A stretch of 64,000 bases of DNA from Kitasatospora sp. MAA4 (GTDB taxonomy: Bacteria > Actinomycetota > Actinomycetes > Streptomycetales > Streptomycetaceae): NCBI RefSeq assembly GCF_029893355.1, contig NZ_JARZAI010000003.1, positions 357,520 to 421,519 on the forward strand, in the 5' to 3' direction. The notes below the pieces were generated by a model. The model did no database searches. It saw nothing but the letters and a program-made list of their open reading frames with translations, and was not told where the DNA came from. Positions 25,324 through 34,574 of the stretch are shown one piece after another. Made by a program: the position numbers and the translations under genes. Within the stretch, counting starts at the first letter, position 1; every line of letters begins with the position of its first letter.

Positions 25324-25965
25324 TCAGTCCTGCGCCCGGCGCCGACGGGCCTGCCACCAGGCGCCCGCGCCGAGCAGCACGACGAGCACGCCGCCGGCGA
25401 TCGCGCCGAGGTTCGGACCGGCGCTCTTCGGCGCAGCGGCCGGGGTCGCGGCGCCCGCCGCCTCACCGCAGCCACTGGACGGGTAGCCCGCGATGGCGCA
25501 GAGGAACCCGCCGGAGCCGTAGCGCAGCGGCGGTGCGACGGCGGCCAGCGCCTCGGCGGAGCTGGCGCTGGGGTCCAGCACCGCACAGCCGGTACGAGGT
25601 GCCGACGCCGGGGCCGCCTCGGAGGTCCCGTCGGCCGGGGTGCCGTAGTCCAGTACCAGCGCGACCCGCTTCTTGCCGCTCTGTGCCGGGGTGTTGGCGC
25701 AGAGCGAGGCGAAGTCGGGGGTGGCACTGGGGCGTTCGGCGCTCTTGGCGCCGTCCGGGCTGAGCGTGAAGCGCCAGCCGTCCACCGAGCCGTCGGCCGG
25801 CACATAGGTGGTGGCGCCTGTCGTCTGGTAAGCCCAACTGCCGCTGCCCGCACGCCAGAAGGACCAGTAGCGATAGCTGGTGGCGCTCGCGGGGGAGGCC
25901 GCGAGCAGGCCGAGCAGGACGGCGGCGAGCAGGCCCGCCGCCGTCCGTCGCAGTGCTGCGGTCAC
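25324..25965 (-). CDS. Secreted SCO2322-family-like protein
   Basis: 213 aa: signal peptide (about 1-28, ASPASATS), an extracellular domain beginning YRYWSFWRAGSGSWAYQTTG with a four-Cys pattern (C-ANT, GCAV, CAIAG, GCGE) likely giving two disulfides, then an Ala-rich linker, a TM helix (about 186-204) and a RRRR tail. Family naming (SCO2322 family) is from memory of streptomycete annotation. ATG 25965 overlaps the stop of the upstream gene. Position inside an ECF operon suggests a surface receptor or helper for the same nutrient. Confidence 0.72.
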   Translation of the reverse strand: MTAALRRTAAGLLAAVLLGLLAASPASATSYRYWSFWRAGSGSWAYQTTGATTYVPADGSVDGWRFTLSPDGAKSAERPSATPDFASLCANTPAQSGKKRVALVLDYGTPADGTSEAAPASAPRTGCAVLDPSASSAEALAAVAPPLRYGSGGFLCAIAGYPSSGCGEAAGAATPAAAPKSAGPNLGAIAGGVLVVLLGAGAWWQARRRRAQD

Positions 25966-27197
25966 TTGCCGGTCCGCTGGCCGCGCTTGCGGTTCATGCT
26001 GATGAAGAACCCGGCGCCGATGCCGCCGATCAGGCCGAAGCCGATGATGATGGCCGGGGAGCCGGCCTGCTTCTTGGCGCCGGTGGTCTTGGGCGCGGGG
26101 CCGGCCGCGGTGAGCTGGGCGACCAGGTCGGTGCCGCCGAAGGCGTGCAGGTTGTGGCCGGTGGCCTCGGCGGCCAGCAGCAGCGTCGCGGTGGCCGAGG
26201 CGTCGGTGCCGGACGGGCCCTTGGCCCAGGTGCCGGCCGTGTCGGCCAGCCAGGCGACGGCGTCGGCCGCCGGCTCGGGGTGGCCGGCCCGGACCAGGCT
26301 GATCGCGGCCCAGGCGGTGGCGTTGTAGTCCGGCGTCGGGGTGGCGCCGGGAGTGGTGAGCATCAGGTGCTTGCCGCCGGAGGCCAACTGGGCGGTGAGG
26401 TAGGCCGAGGCGGCCTCGCCGGGCGCGACGTACGCGCCGTCCGAGGTGCAGCTCAGCGCCTGCGGCGCGCGCCCGGTCGGGCTGCCCGCGGCCACCGGCA
26501 GCGAGCCGCCCGCGGCGGCCAGCGCGGCCTGGGCGGTGGCCAGCGCGTTGGCGGCGAGGGCGCCCTTGGTGTCCGGCTGGTAGGCGAAGGCGCCGTGCTG
26601 GTCGGCGGGGGTGTTGCAGCCGAGCTGGAAGGACGCCAGGCCCTGCAGCCCGTCCTTGCCGGCCTTGGCCACCGTCGACGGGTCGGTCTTCGCGGCCCGC
26701 AGCGCGCTGACGACCAGGCCGGTGGAGTTCGCGTCACCGGGGGTGCCGGGGTTGTAGGACCAGCTGCCGTCCGCGTTCTGGTTGGCCTTGATCCACTGCA
26801 CGCCCTTGTCCACGGCGTCCTGGTGCCCGCCGAGGGTGGCCAGCGCCTGGACCGCGACCGAGGTCGCGTTGCTGTCCTCGGTCGACACGGTGCAGGCCGC
26901 GGCGGTGTTGGCGCGGAAGGAGGGCCAGCCGCCGTCCGCGCACTGCTGGCCGGTCAGCCAGGCGACCGCCGAGTCGGCGGGGGTGATCTTGGCGGCGGCC
27001 AGCGCGGTGAGCGCCAGCGACTGGCGCCAGACGCCGTCGTAGGTCGGGTCGCTCTTGCCGTAGAGCGCGGCGGGAGCGGCGACAGGTGAGGGAGAGGGCG
27101 ACGGCGAGGCGGAGTCGGCGAGTGCGGGCCCGGCGGCCAGGCCCGCCAGCAGACCGGCGGTCAGGAGGGCGGCGCCGGTGCGGGCGGGGGAGAGCAT
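25962..27197 (-). CDS. Secreted alpha/alpha-toroid (prenyltransferase/squalene-oxidase repeat) protein, ECF partner
   Basis: 411 aa: signal peptide (about 1-28), Ser-Pro linker, then about six repeats of the alpha6/alpha6 barrel type (WLTGQQCADGGWPSF, WIKANQNADGSWSYNPGTPGD, ATAWAAISLV), a C-terminal TM helix (about 382-402) and KRGQR tail. The QxxDGGW repeat is the prenyltransferase/squalene-cyclase repeat, also used by the vitamin B12 binders intrinsic factor and transcobalamin. Exported, membrane-tethered and heading an ECF operon, it may be the extracellular vitamin-binding lipoprotein-like receptor (inference). Cys pairs are present. Confidence 0.82.
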   Translation of the reverse strand: MLSPARTGAALLTAGLLAGLAAGPALADSASPSPSPSPVAAPAALYGKSDPTYDGVWRQSLALTALAAAKITPADSAVAWLTGQQCADGGWPSFRANTAAACTVSTEDSNATSVAVQALATLGGHQDAVDKGVQWIKANQNADGSWSYNPGTPGDANSTGLVVSALRAAKTDPSTVAKAGKDGLQGLASFQLGCNTPADQHGAFAYQPDTKGALAANALATAQAALAAAGGSLPVAAGSPTGRAPQALSCTSDGAYVAPGEAASAYLTAQLASGGKHLMLTTPGATPTPDYNATAWAAISLVRAGHPEPAADAVAWLADTAGTWAKGPSGTDASATATLLLAAEATGHNLHAFGGTDLVAQLTAAGPAPKTTGAKKQAGSPAIIIGFGLIGGIGAGFFISMNRKRGQRTGK

Positions 27198-27230
27198 GAG
27201 AGGGCTGGGCCTTTCGAGCGGAGGACGGCC

Positions 27231-27863
27231 CTAAGACTGTACCTGCCCCCTCCGAGCGCCCACCCAGACCAGGAGCAGCAGGCTCGCCACGGCGGCCAGC
27301 GCGCACCAGGTCGACACGAACGCCAGCCGCCACACCAGCGCGCAGACCCCCGCGCCCACGCCCACCACCGCGCCGAGCAGCCGCAGCAGCCGGTCGCCGC
27401 TGACCAGCAGCGAGCCCACCGTGGCCAGCAGGTAGCCGGCCAGCAGCAGCGTCGCGTACGGCACGCCGACCCCGTACGCCAGGGTGTGGCCGTGCGCCCG
27501 CGCCGTGACGGGGTGCGCCGCCACCGCCGCCGCGAGCGGGACGCCGACCACGGCCCCCAGCACCGCGAACGGCGACACCCGGGCCCGCCCGGTCGCGCAC
27601 CACACCCCCGCCGGGACGAGCACCGGCAGCAGCGGCAGCGCGATCGCCGCCCAGGCGGTGCGCGCCCAGCGGGTCGGCCCGCCGCCGCCCGCCGCGTCCG
27701 CTCCCAGCCAGACCAGCGCCTCCAGCAACTGGTGCAGGCCCAGCACGAGCGGCAGCGCCGCCAGCGGCAGGTCCCGGAGCCGCCGGACCCGGGCCAGGCA
27801 GGCCAGCCCGAGGCCGCTGACGGCGGTGCCCGCCACCAGGTCGGCCTGGGCGCTCCAGCACAT
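27231..27863 (-). CDS. DUF6629-like multi-pass membrane protein
   Basis: 210 aa with about seven hydrophobic helices, beginning MCWSAQADLVAGTAVSGLG, the family opening, and LGLHQLLEALVW in helix 2-3. The AHPVTARAHGHTLAYG loop carries three His. No catalytic motif is recognised. It lies between the oxidase genes and the ECF operon on the same strand (12-base gap to ctaF, 34 to the next gene), so it is likely in one transcript with them; the reason for the association is unclear. Confidence 0.72.
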   Translation of the reverse strand: MCWSAQADLVAGTAVSGLGLACLARVRRLRDLPLAALPLVLGLHQLLEALVWLGADAAGGGGPTRWARTAWAAIALPLLPVLVPAGVWCATGRARVSPFAVLGAVVGVPLAAAVAAHPVTARAHGHTLAYGVGVPYATLLLAGYLLATVGSLLVSGDRLLRLLGAVVGVGAGVCALVWRLAFVSTWCALAAVASLLLLVWVGARRGQVQS

Positions 27864-27874
27864 CGCGGGCCGGC

Positions 27875-28267
27875 TCAGCCGTCGTCGCGTCCGGCGTACT
27901 GGAAGACGAAGCCGGCGACGGCCCCGGCCACCAGCGCGAAGCCGACCACGACCAGCCAGAGTGCGAACACCACGCCCAGCGCCAGCACGGTGAGACCCAC
28001 CGCGGCGGCGGCCGGCCAGCTGCTGCGCGGCGGAAAGAAGCCCAGCGGCCCGGTGGTGTCGGCGATCTGGGCCGTGCCGGTGTCCTGTGGGCGGAGCCCG
28101 GAGCGTCGGTACTGCACGTGGTAGAAGAACCCGACCAGCGAGGACATCAGGAAGCCGACGGTCAGCGCGGTGGTCCCGGCCGGCTCGTGGGAGAAGATCC
28201 AGTAGATCAGCGCGGTGACGCCCAGGAACAGCGCGAGACCGGTGAACAGGCGCGCCTCCAGCTTCAC
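27875..28267 (-). CDS. ctaF: Cytochrome c oxidase subunit IV (CtaF)
   Basis: 130 aa, four hydrophobic helices, with the actinobacterial CtaF pattern [46 protein letters not shown], a [13 protein letters not shown] loop and two more helices. It stabilises aa3 oxidase in the bcc-aa3 supercomplex. GTG 28267 overlaps the ctaD stop (GTGA). No ctaC or ctaE is found nearby. Confidence 0.93.
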   Translation of the reverse strand: MKLEARLFTGLALFLGVTALIYWIFSHEPAGTTALTVGFLMSSLVGFFYHVQYRRSGLRPQDTGTAQIADTTGPLGFFPPRSSWPAAAAVGLTVLALGVVFALWLVVVGFALVAGAVAGFVFQYAGRDDG

Positions 28268-29910
28268 AGGGCGCCGTCCCGGAACTCGGGGTGGTGCAGG
28301 TCGAAGGCCGGTGATTCGGAGCGGATCCGCGGCAGGGCGGTGAAGTTGTGCTTGGGCGGCGGGCAGGAGGTGGCCCACTCCAGCGACCGCCCGTACCCCC
28401 AGGGGTCGTCCTCGGTCACCCGCGGGGCGTGCCGCGCGGTCCACCAGACGTTGTAGAGGAAGACCAGCGTCGAGGCGCCCAGCACGAACGAGCCGATCGA
28501 GGAGATGGTGTTGAGCGTGGTGAAGCCGTCGGAGGGCAGGTAGTCGGCGTAGCGGCGCGGCATGCCGATCGCGCCGAGCCAGTGCTGCACGAGGAAGGTG
28601 GTCTGGAAGCCGACGAAGAGCAGCCCGAAGTGGATCCGGCCCAGCCGCTCGTCCAGCATCCGCCCGGTGATCTTGGGCCACCAGTAGTAGAAGCCGCCGA
28701 AGGTCGCGAAGACCACCGTGCCGAACAGCACGTAGTGCATGTGGGCCACCACGAAGTAGCTGTCCGTCACGTGGAAGTCGATCGGCGGTGCGGCGAGCAG
28801 CACGCCGGTCAGGCCGCCGAAGAGGAAGGTCACCAGGAAGCCGATCGACCAGAGCATCGGCGTCTCGAAGGAGAGCGAGCCCTGCCACATGGTGCCGATC
28901 CAGTTGAAGAACTTCACCCCGGTCGGCACCGCGATCAGGAACGACAGCAGCGAGAAGAACGGCAGCAGCACCTGGCCGGTGGCGAACATGTGGTGGGCCC
29001 AGACCGTCATCGACAGCGCGGTGATCGCGATGGTCGCGCCGATCAGGCTGGCGTAGCCGAAGATCGGCTTGCGGCTGAAGACCGGCAGGATCTCGCTGAC
29101 GATGCCGAAGAACGGCAGCGCGACGATGTAGACCTCCGGGTGCCCGAAGAACCAGAACAGGTGCTGCCAGAGCAGCGCGCCGCCGCTGGCCGCGTCGAAG
29201 ACGTGCGCGCCGAACTTGCGGTCCGCCTCCAGCGCGAGCAGCGCCGCGGTCAGCACCGGGAAGGCCATCAGCACCATGATCGAGGTGAAGAGCACGTTCC
29301 AGGTGAAGATCGGCATCCGGAACAGCGTCATCCCGGGGGCCCGCAGGCAGGTGATGGTGGTGATGAAGTTGACCGCGCCCAGGATCGTGCCGACGCCGGC
29401 CACCACCAGGCCCATCGTCCACAGGTCGGAGCCCGAACCGGGCGAGAAGACCGGGCCGTTGAGCGGCGCGTAGGCGAACCAGCCGAACGAGGCGGCGCCC
29501 TGGGCGGTCAGGAAGCCGCTCAGCACCATCAGGGCGCCCAGCAGGAACGCCCAGTAGGTGAAGGCGTTCAGGCGCGGGAACGCGACGTCGGGCGCGCCGA
29601 TCTGCAGCGGCATGATCGCGTTGGCGAAGCCGACGAAGGTGGGGGTCGCGAAGAGCAGCAGCATGATCGTGCCGTGCAGGGTGAACAGCTGGTTGTACTG
29701 CTCGTTCGTGAAGAACTGGAGCCCCGGGCGCATGAGTTCGGCCCGCATCAGCATCGCCAGGATGCCGCCGATCAGGAAGAACCCGAACGAGGTCGCCAGG
29801 TAGAGGTTGCCGATCATCTTGTGGTCGGTCGAGGTCACCCAGCGCAGCACCGCGCGGCCCCGGCGGACCCGGACCCCGCCGTCGACCGGTTCGGTGGCGA
29901 CAGCCGTCAT
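28264..29910 (-). CDS. ctaD: Cytochrome c oxidase subunit I (CtaD)
   Basis: 548 aa, twelve helices. It starts [12 protein letters not shown] and has [11 protein letters not shown], the first heme a ligand His in [10 protein letters not shown], the CuB/Tyr region [17 protein letters not shown] (His-Pro-Glu-Val-Tyr), AHHMFATGQ (two CuB His), and HMHYVLFGT (heme a3/a His). The K-channel tyrosine is present, so the subunit looks catalytically competent. ATG 29910 overlaps the qcrB stop (ATGA); the open frame continues far upstream antisense-like, but only this start gives the family N-terminus. It is likely a second copy beside a core ctaD elsewhere in the genome. Confidence 0.96.
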   Translation of the reverse strand: MTAVATEPVDGGVRVRRGRAVLRWVTSTDHKMIGNLYLATSFGFFLIGGILAMLMRAELMRPGLQFFTNEQYNQLFTLHGTIMLLLFATPTFVGFANAIMPLQIGAPDVAFPRLNAFTYWAFLLGALMVLSGFLTAQGAASFGWFAYAPLNGPVFSPGSGSDLWTMGLVVAGVGTILGAVNFITTITCLRAPGMTLFRMPIFTWNVLFTSIMVLMAFPVLTAALLALEADRKFGAHVFDAASGGALLWQHLFWFFGHPEVYIVALPFFGIVSEILPVFSRKPIFGYASLIGATIAITALSMTVWAHHMFATGQVLLPFFSLLSFLIAVPTGVKFFNWIGTMWQGSLSFETPMLWSIGFLVTFLFGGLTGVLLAAPPIDFHVTDSYFVVAHMHYVLFGTVVFATFGGFYYWWPKITGRMLDERLGRIHFGLLFVGFQTTFLVQHWLGAIGMPRRYADYLPSDGFTTLNTISSIGSFVLGASTLVFLYNVWWTARHAPRVTEDDPWGYGRSLEWATSCPPPKHNFTALPRIRSESPAFDLHHPEFRDGAL

Positions 29911-31568
29911 ACGTCCTCCTCCTGCTGGTGGCCCGGGGGTGCGACGGCGGCGGCGATCGCGCGGCGCTGCTGCTCGGTGGCGGGCAGCTCCACCTGGTCC
30001 TGGTGGAACCACCGGCTGAGCGCGATGCGCACCCGGACCAGCAGGCGCAGCAGCCGCGGCCCTTGCACTGGCGGTGCGTCGAGAGGCGCGGGGACGTCGC
30101 GAGCGAGCAGGACGTAGCGCTGGTCGGCGGTCAGCGCCCGGTGCCGCTCGGTGTAGCCGCCCTCCACCGACTGGGCGACGTCGCCGCTCTCGTCGCCCGC
30201 CAGCAGCCGCTCGCGGTCGTGCGCCTGCAGGGCCAGGCAGATCCGCTTGGTCAGCAGGAAGCAGAGCGGCGGCAGGACGAAGAACAGGACGCGGAAGGTC
30301 CAGACGAAGGCGTTCACCGAGAGGCCGAAGGAGTAGACGATCACGTCGTCGCCGCCGGCCACCAGCAGCACCCCGTACAGGGCGATGCCGGCCACCCCGA
30401 GGCCGGTCCGGGTGGGCTGGTTGCGCGGGCGGTCGCACAGGTGGTGCTCGCCCCGGCCGCGGGTGATCCAGCGCTCGGCGAAGGGATACAGGTAGAGCCC
30501 CGTGAAGATCACCCCGGGCAGCAGCACCGCCGGGACGAACGCGCCCCAGGAGACGCTGTGCCCCAGAACGCGCGTTTCGGAGGCGGGCATCAGGCGCAGC
30601 GAGCCCTCCAGGAAGCCCATGTACCAGTCGGGTTGGGAGCCGGTCGAGGCCTGGTCGGCACGGTAGGGGCCGAACAGCCAGATCGGGTTGATCTGGGCGA
30701 GCGCGCCGAGCGTCGCCAGGACGGCCGCCACCGCGAAGAGCAGCCCGACCGTGCGGGCCAGGAACTGCGGGAAGAACGGCACCCCGACCACGTTGCGGTT
30801 GGTCCGCCCGCGCCCGCCCCAGTGGGTGTGCTTGAGGGTGAAGACCAGCTGGAGGTGCGCGCCGACCAGGGCCACCAGCAGGCCCGGGATCAGCAGGATG
30901 TGCAGCGAGTAGAGCCGCGGGATGATGTCGGTGCCCGGGTAGGCGCCGCCGAAGACGAAGAAGGTCAGGTAGCTGCCCACCAGCGGGATCGAGAGCATCA
31001 CGCCCTCGGCGATCCGCAGGCCCTCGCCGGAGATCAGGTCGTCCGGCAGCGAGTAGCCCGAGAAGCCCTCCAGCAGCGCGAGCACGAAGAGCGTGACGCC
31101 CAGCAGCCAGTTCAGCTCGCGCGGGCGCCGGAAGGCACCGGTGAAGAAGACCCGCAGCAGGTGCACGCTGAGCGAGGCGGTGAACACCACCGCTGCCCAG
31201 TGGTGGATCTGACGGATCAGCAGGCCGCCGCGCACGTCGAAGGTGATGCCGAGCGCGGACGCGTACGCCTCGGTCATCCGCACGCCGCTGAGCGGCTGGT
31301 AGGAGCCCTGGTAGACGATCTCGCCCATGCTCGGCCGGAAGAACGCGGTCAGGTAGACCCCGGTCAGCAGCAGGATGACCAGGCTGTAGAGGGCCAGTTC
31401 GCCGAGCAGGAACGACCAGTGGTCGGGGAAGACCTTGCGGACCAGGCCCTTCGCGACGTCCAGGAGGGGCAGGCGCTGGTCCAGCGCGGTCGCGGCGGAT
31501 TCGAGCCTCGGCGTGTCCCGCGCCCAGGCGAACGCCGTCCGCCGCTCGGGCGGGCTCTGCTTCGTCAC
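29907..31568 (-). CDS. qcrB: Cytochrome bc1 complex cytochrome b subunit (QcrB)
   Basis: 553 aa. Heme-ligand His pairs are in [23 protein letters not shown] (helix B) and [23 protein letters not shown] (helix D). The Qo-site signature appears as NPIWLFGPY in place of canonical PEWY, followed by [15 protein letters not shown]. The C-terminal extension typical of actinobacterial QcrB is present. GTG start 31568. QcrA (Rieske) and QcrC (diheme c) are absent next to it, unlike the core qcrCAB operon, so this unit would have to borrow them. Confidence 0.93.
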   Translation of the reverse strand: MTKQSPPERRTAFAWARDTPRLESAATALDQRLPLLDVAKGLVRKVFPDHWSFLLGELALYSLVILLLTGVYLTAFFRPSMGEIVYQGSYQPLSGVRMTEAYASALGITFDVRGGLLIRQIHHWAAVVFTASLSVHLLRVFFTGAFRRPRELNWLLGVTLFVLALLEGFSGYSLPDDLISGEGLRIAEGVMLSIPLVGSYLTFFVFGGAYPGTDIIPRLYSLHILLIPGLLVALVGAHLQLVFTLKHTHWGGRGRTNRNVVGVPFFPQFLARTVGLLFAVAAVLATLGALAQINPIWLFGPYRADQASTGSQPDWYMGFLEGSLRLMPASETRVLGHSVSWGAFVPAVLLPGVIFTGLYLYPFAERWITRGRGEHHLCDRPRNQPTRTGLGVAGIALYGVLLVAGGDDVIVYSFGLSVNAFVWTFRVLFFVLPPLCFLLTKRICLALQAHDRERLLAGDESGDVAQSVEGGYTERHRALTADQRYVLLARDVPAPLDAPPVQGPRLLRLLVRVRIALSRWFHQDQVELPATEQQRRAIAAAVAPPGHQQEEDV

Positions 31569-31644
31569 ACGCCGGGACGCTAGCGGGGTGGGCCAACCGG
31601 CGGCGGCGGGCTCGCCGCGCTGTCCCCGGGACGGAGCACAAAGC

Positions 31645-32241
31645 TCAGGGCGAGAGCAGCCGGGCGGCGGTGCTCAGGTCGGCCCGGACCTCGTCCAGCG
31701 AGGCGCGACCGGACAGCCAGGCGACCAGCGCCGAGTGCCAGGTGTGCTCGATCACCCGGACCGCCGCGCGCTGCCCCTCGTCGGGGCCGTCGGTCCGGCC
31801 GATCGCGTGCAGGATGATCGCCGAGGTGAGCTTGCTGACCTCGTCCACCTCCACGCTGACCGAGCGGTCCGCGAAGGACAGCGCCCGCACCATCGCCTCG
31901 GCCAGCTGCGGTTGGCGCTGGAGGGCGTGGAACGCCCCGGTGAGCGCGTCGGCCACCCGGACCGCCGGGTCCTCGCCGGTCGGCGGGTGCCGGCGGACCT
32001 GGTCCAGCAGGCGGCCCAGCTGATCCTGCATCACCGCGACCAGCAGGTGGACCTTGGACGGGAAGTACCGGTAGAGCGTCCCCAGCGCGACCGAGGCGGC
32101 CTCGGCCACCTCGCGCATCTGCACGGCCTCGTACCCGCCCCGGCAGGCCAGCACGGTGGCGGCGGCCAGGATCCGGCGGCGCCGTTCGGCCTGACGGGGT
32201 GTCAGCGTGAGGTGAGCGGGCGGACTGGCGGTGGTACTCAA
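31645..32241 (-). CDS. TetR-family regulator, KstR-like
   Basis: 198 aa. The N-terminal TetR helix-turn-helix (about 10-60) reads RRILAAATVLACRGGYEAVQ followed by MREVAEAASVALGTLYRYFP and SKVHLLV. This is nearly the KstR sequence as I recall it from Mycobacterium tuberculosis, and the ligand domain also follows KstR (LQRQPQLAEAMVRALSFAD, WHSALVAWLSGRAS). KstR represses sterol/lipid catabolic genes at TNNAACNNGTTNNA boxes and is released by CoA thioesters. Start: TTG 32241 with AGGGG five bases upstream; GTG 32283 is the alternative. It lies upstream of qcrB and divergent from the glycosyltransferase. Confidence 0.85.
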   Translation of the reverse strand: MSTTASPPAHLTLTPRQAERRRRILAAATVLACRGGYEAVQMREVAEAASVALGTLYRYFPSKVHLLVAVMQDQLGRLLDQVRRHPPTGEDPAVRVADALTGAFHALQRQPQLAEAMVRALSFADRSVSVEVDEVSKLTSAIILHAIGRTDGPDEGQRAAVRVIEHTWHSALVAWLSGRASLDEVRADLSTAARLLSP

Positions 32242-32355
32242 GGGGACCCCTGACGGCGCACGGCGGCGGCATGGCGGCAGCACGGCCGCAGCGTGTCGCG
32301 AATCACCAGCCCTGCCTCCGACGCGGAAGCTACGGGCCGGTATCTTCGAGATCTC

Positions 32356-32377
32356 TCATTGTTCACATGTCCAATGA
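32356..32377. promoter_or_regulatory. Inverted repeat between TetR gene and glycosyltransferase
   Basis: TCATTG (32356-32361) and CAATGA (32372-32377) form a 6-bp-arm inverted repeat with a 10-base spacer in the AT-richest part of the 219-base divergent intergenic region. Candidate operator or promoter element; it does not match the KstR box. Confidence 0.4.
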
Positions 32378-32460
32378 CGAATTCCACACCACCATGAAAC
32401 TTGATCTACTTTTCCGCTGAGGCCGGCCGGCCCGGGGGAAGTGGGCAGAAGGGGCCGACC

Positions 32461-33792
32461 ATGACGGGGCAGCCACCCTCCACTGCCGCCCGGCGGCCGC
32501 TGCGGATCGCGCTGCTCACCTACCGGGGCGACCCGTTCTGCGGCGGGCAGGGCGTGTACGTCCGCCACCTGTCGCGCGAGCTGGCCCGGCTCGGCCACCA
32601 CGTGGACGTCATCGGCGCCCAGCCGTTCCCGGTGCTGGACGAGGTCGAGGGCCCGGGCTCGGTCCGCCTGGTCGAGCTGCCCAGCCTGGACCTGTACCGC
32701 GCGGACGACCCGTTCCGCACCCCGCGGGCGGCCGAGTTCCGCGGTCCGGTGGACCTGCTGGAGGTCGCCACCATGTGGACCGGCGGGTTCCCCGAGCCGC
32801 TGACCTTCTCGCTGCGCGCCCGCCACTACCTGGCGCTGCACAAGGGCCGCTACGACGTCGTGCACGACAACCAGACGCTCGGCTACGGCCTGCTGGGCCT
32901 GGCCCGGCACGGGTTCCCGCTGGTCACCACGATCCACCACCCGGTCACCGTGGACCGCCGCCTGGAGCTGGAGGCGGCCACCACCCGGCTGAAGCGGCTC
33001 TCGCTGCGCCGCTGGTACGCCTTCACCCGCATGCAGCGCCGGGTGACCGCGCGCCTGGAGCACATCATCACCGTCTCCGGCAGCTCGAAGGCCGAGATCA
33101 CCGCGCAGCTGGGCGCCGCGCCCGGCGCCGTCTCGGTGGTGCCGATCGGCGCGGACACCCGGCTCTGGTCGCCGTCCGAGGCGGTCGCGGTCGTGCCCGG
33201 GCGGATCGTGGCGACCTCCAGCGCGGACGTGCCGCTCAAGGGCCTGGTCCACCTGGTCGAGGCGCTCGCCAAGGTGCGCACCGAGCGGGACGCCCATCTG
33301 GTGGTGGTCTGCAAGAAGCAGGGCACCGGCCCGGTCGCGGACGCCGTGCGGCGGTTCGGCCTGGAGCCGTACATCGACTTCCGGACCGGGCTGACCGACC
33401 AGGAGCTGGTGGACCTCTACCGCTCCGCCGAGGTGGCCTGCGTCCCCTCGCTCTACGAGGGCTTCTCGCTGCCGGCCGCCGAGGCGATGGCCACCGGCAC
33501 GCCGCTGGTCGCCACCACCGGCGGGGCGATCCCCGAGGTGGCGGGACCCGACGGCGAGACCTGCCTGGCGGTGCCGCCGGGGGACGCCGGCGCGCTGGCC
33601 CAGGCGCTCGGGCGGCTGCTGGACGGCCCGGAGCTGCGCGCGCGCCTCGGTGCGGCCGGGCGCGAGCGGGTGCTGGCCCGGTTCACCTGGGAGCGCGCCG
33701 CCGAACTGACCGTCGACCGCTACCGCGCGGCCATCGCCACCGGCGCCGGGCAGCGCGCCCGGTCCGGCGCCGGCTGGCGCTACGTCGCCTGA
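32461..33792 (+). CDS. GT4-family glycosyltransferase
   Basis: 443 aa, GT-B fold. The N-domain opens RIALLTYRGDPFCGGQGVYVRHLSRELARLGH (split by a turn), the usual glycine-rich acceptor loop of GT4. The C-domain has SSADVPLKGLVHLVEAL and the donor-binding E-x7-E motif in ALYEGFSLPAAEAMATGTPL-type sequence (YEGFSLPAAEAM). No signal or TM. ATG 32461 is the first good start; GGGGAAG lies upstream. It heads a three-gene unit with a methyltransferase (48-base gap) and a coupled alpha-barrel protein, suggesting synthesis or modification of a lipid-linked or secondary glycan. Confidence 0.9.
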   Translation: MTGQPPSTAARRPLRIALLTYRGDPFCGGQGVYVRHLSRELARLGHHVDVIGAQPFPVLDEVEGPGSVRLVELPSLDLYRADDPFRTPRAAEFRGPVDLLEVATMWTGGFPEPLTFSLRARHYLALHKGRYDVVHDNQTLGYGLLGLARHGFPLVTTIHHPVTVDRRLELEAATTRLKRLSLRRWYAFTRMQRRVTARLEHIITVSGSSKAEITAQLGAAPGAVSVVPIGADTRLWSPSEAVAVVPGRIVATSSADVPLKGLVHLVEALAKVRTERDAHLVVVCKKQGTGPVADAVRRFGLEPYIDFRTGLTDQELVDLYRSAEVACVPSLYEGFSLPAAEAMATGTPLVATTGGAIPEVAGPDGETCLAVPPGDAGALAQALGRLLDGPELRARLGAAGRERVLARFTWERAAELTVDRYRAAIATGAGQRARSGAGWRYVA

Positions 33793-33839
33793 GCCGTCCG
33801 ATCTGTCCTGACCCTCCGTCACCCTCCAGGAGACCCGCA

Positions 33840-34574
33840 GTGCTGACCGTCGACTTCTCCCGCTTCCCGATCGCCCCCGGCGACCGGGTGCTCGACCTGG
33901 GCTGCGGCGGGGGCCGGCACGCGTTCGAGTGCTACCGCCGCGGCGCCAACGTGGTGGCCCTGGACCAGAACGGCGAGGAGATCGCCGAGGTCAAGAAGTG
34001 GTTCGACGCGATGGCCGCCGCCGGTGAGGCCCCGGCCGGCTCCTCCGCCGTCGCGATGGAGGGCAACGCGCTGGCGCTGCCGTTCGAGGACGAGAGCTTC
34101 GACAAGATCATCATCTCCGAGGTGATGGAGCACATCCCCGACGACAAGGGCGTGCTCGCCGAGATGGCCCGGGTGCTCAAGCCCGGCGGGCTGCTCGCGG
34201 TGACCGTGCCGCGCTGGCTGCCGGAGAAGATCTGCTGGGCGCTCTCCGACGAGTACCACGCCAACGAGGGCGGGCACATCCGGATCTACCGCGGCGACGA
34301 GCTGCTGGAGAAGCTGGGCTCGGCCGGCCTCACCCCGTACGGCACCCACCACGCGCACGCGCTGCACTCGCCGTACTGGTGGATCAAGTGCGCGGTGGGC
34401 GTGAACAACGACAAGGCGCTCCCGGTGAAGGCCTACCACCAGCTGCTGGTCTGGGACATCGTCGGGACGCCGGTGATCAGCAAGCTCACCCGGGCCGCCG
34501 AGGCCGCGCTCAACCCGGTGATCGGCAAGAGCTTCGTCGCGTACGCCAGCAAGCCCAACCGGCCCGGCGCATGA
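33840..34574 (+). CDS. Class I SAM-dependent methyltransferase
   Basis: 244 aa. GTG 33840 has AGGAGA seven bases upstream. Methyltransf_11-type Rossmann fold: motif I RVLDLGCGGGRHAFECYRRG, acidic residue in VALDQNGEE, motif II ALPFEDESFDKIIISEVMEHI, motif III MARVLKPGGLLAVTVP. Substrate unknown; it is clearly tied to the glycosyltransferase and the next gene, whose ATG overlaps its stop. Confidence 0.92.
   Translation: MLTVDFSRFPIAPGDRVLDLGCGGGRHAFECYRRGANVVALDQNGEEIAEVKKWFDAMAAAGEAPAGSSAVAMEGNALALPFEDESFDKIIISEVMEHIPDDKGVLAEMARVLKPGGLLAVTVPRWLPEKICWALSDEYHANEGGHIRIYRGDELLEKLGSAGLTPYGTHHAHALHSPYWWIKCAVGVNNDKALPVKAYHQLLVWDIVGTPVISKLTRAAEAALNPVIGKSFVAYASKPNRPGA

Noticed and set aside
28348..31583. 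Long rightward ORFs opposite ctaD and qcrB
   Set aside because: Strongly Arg/Gln/Glu/His biased, no motifs; mirrors of genuine oxidase genes.
29911..31641. Upstream extension of the ctaD frame through qcrB
   Set aside because: The frame stays open only because of GC bias; the qcrB frame carries the heme ligands and family motifs over the same DNA.
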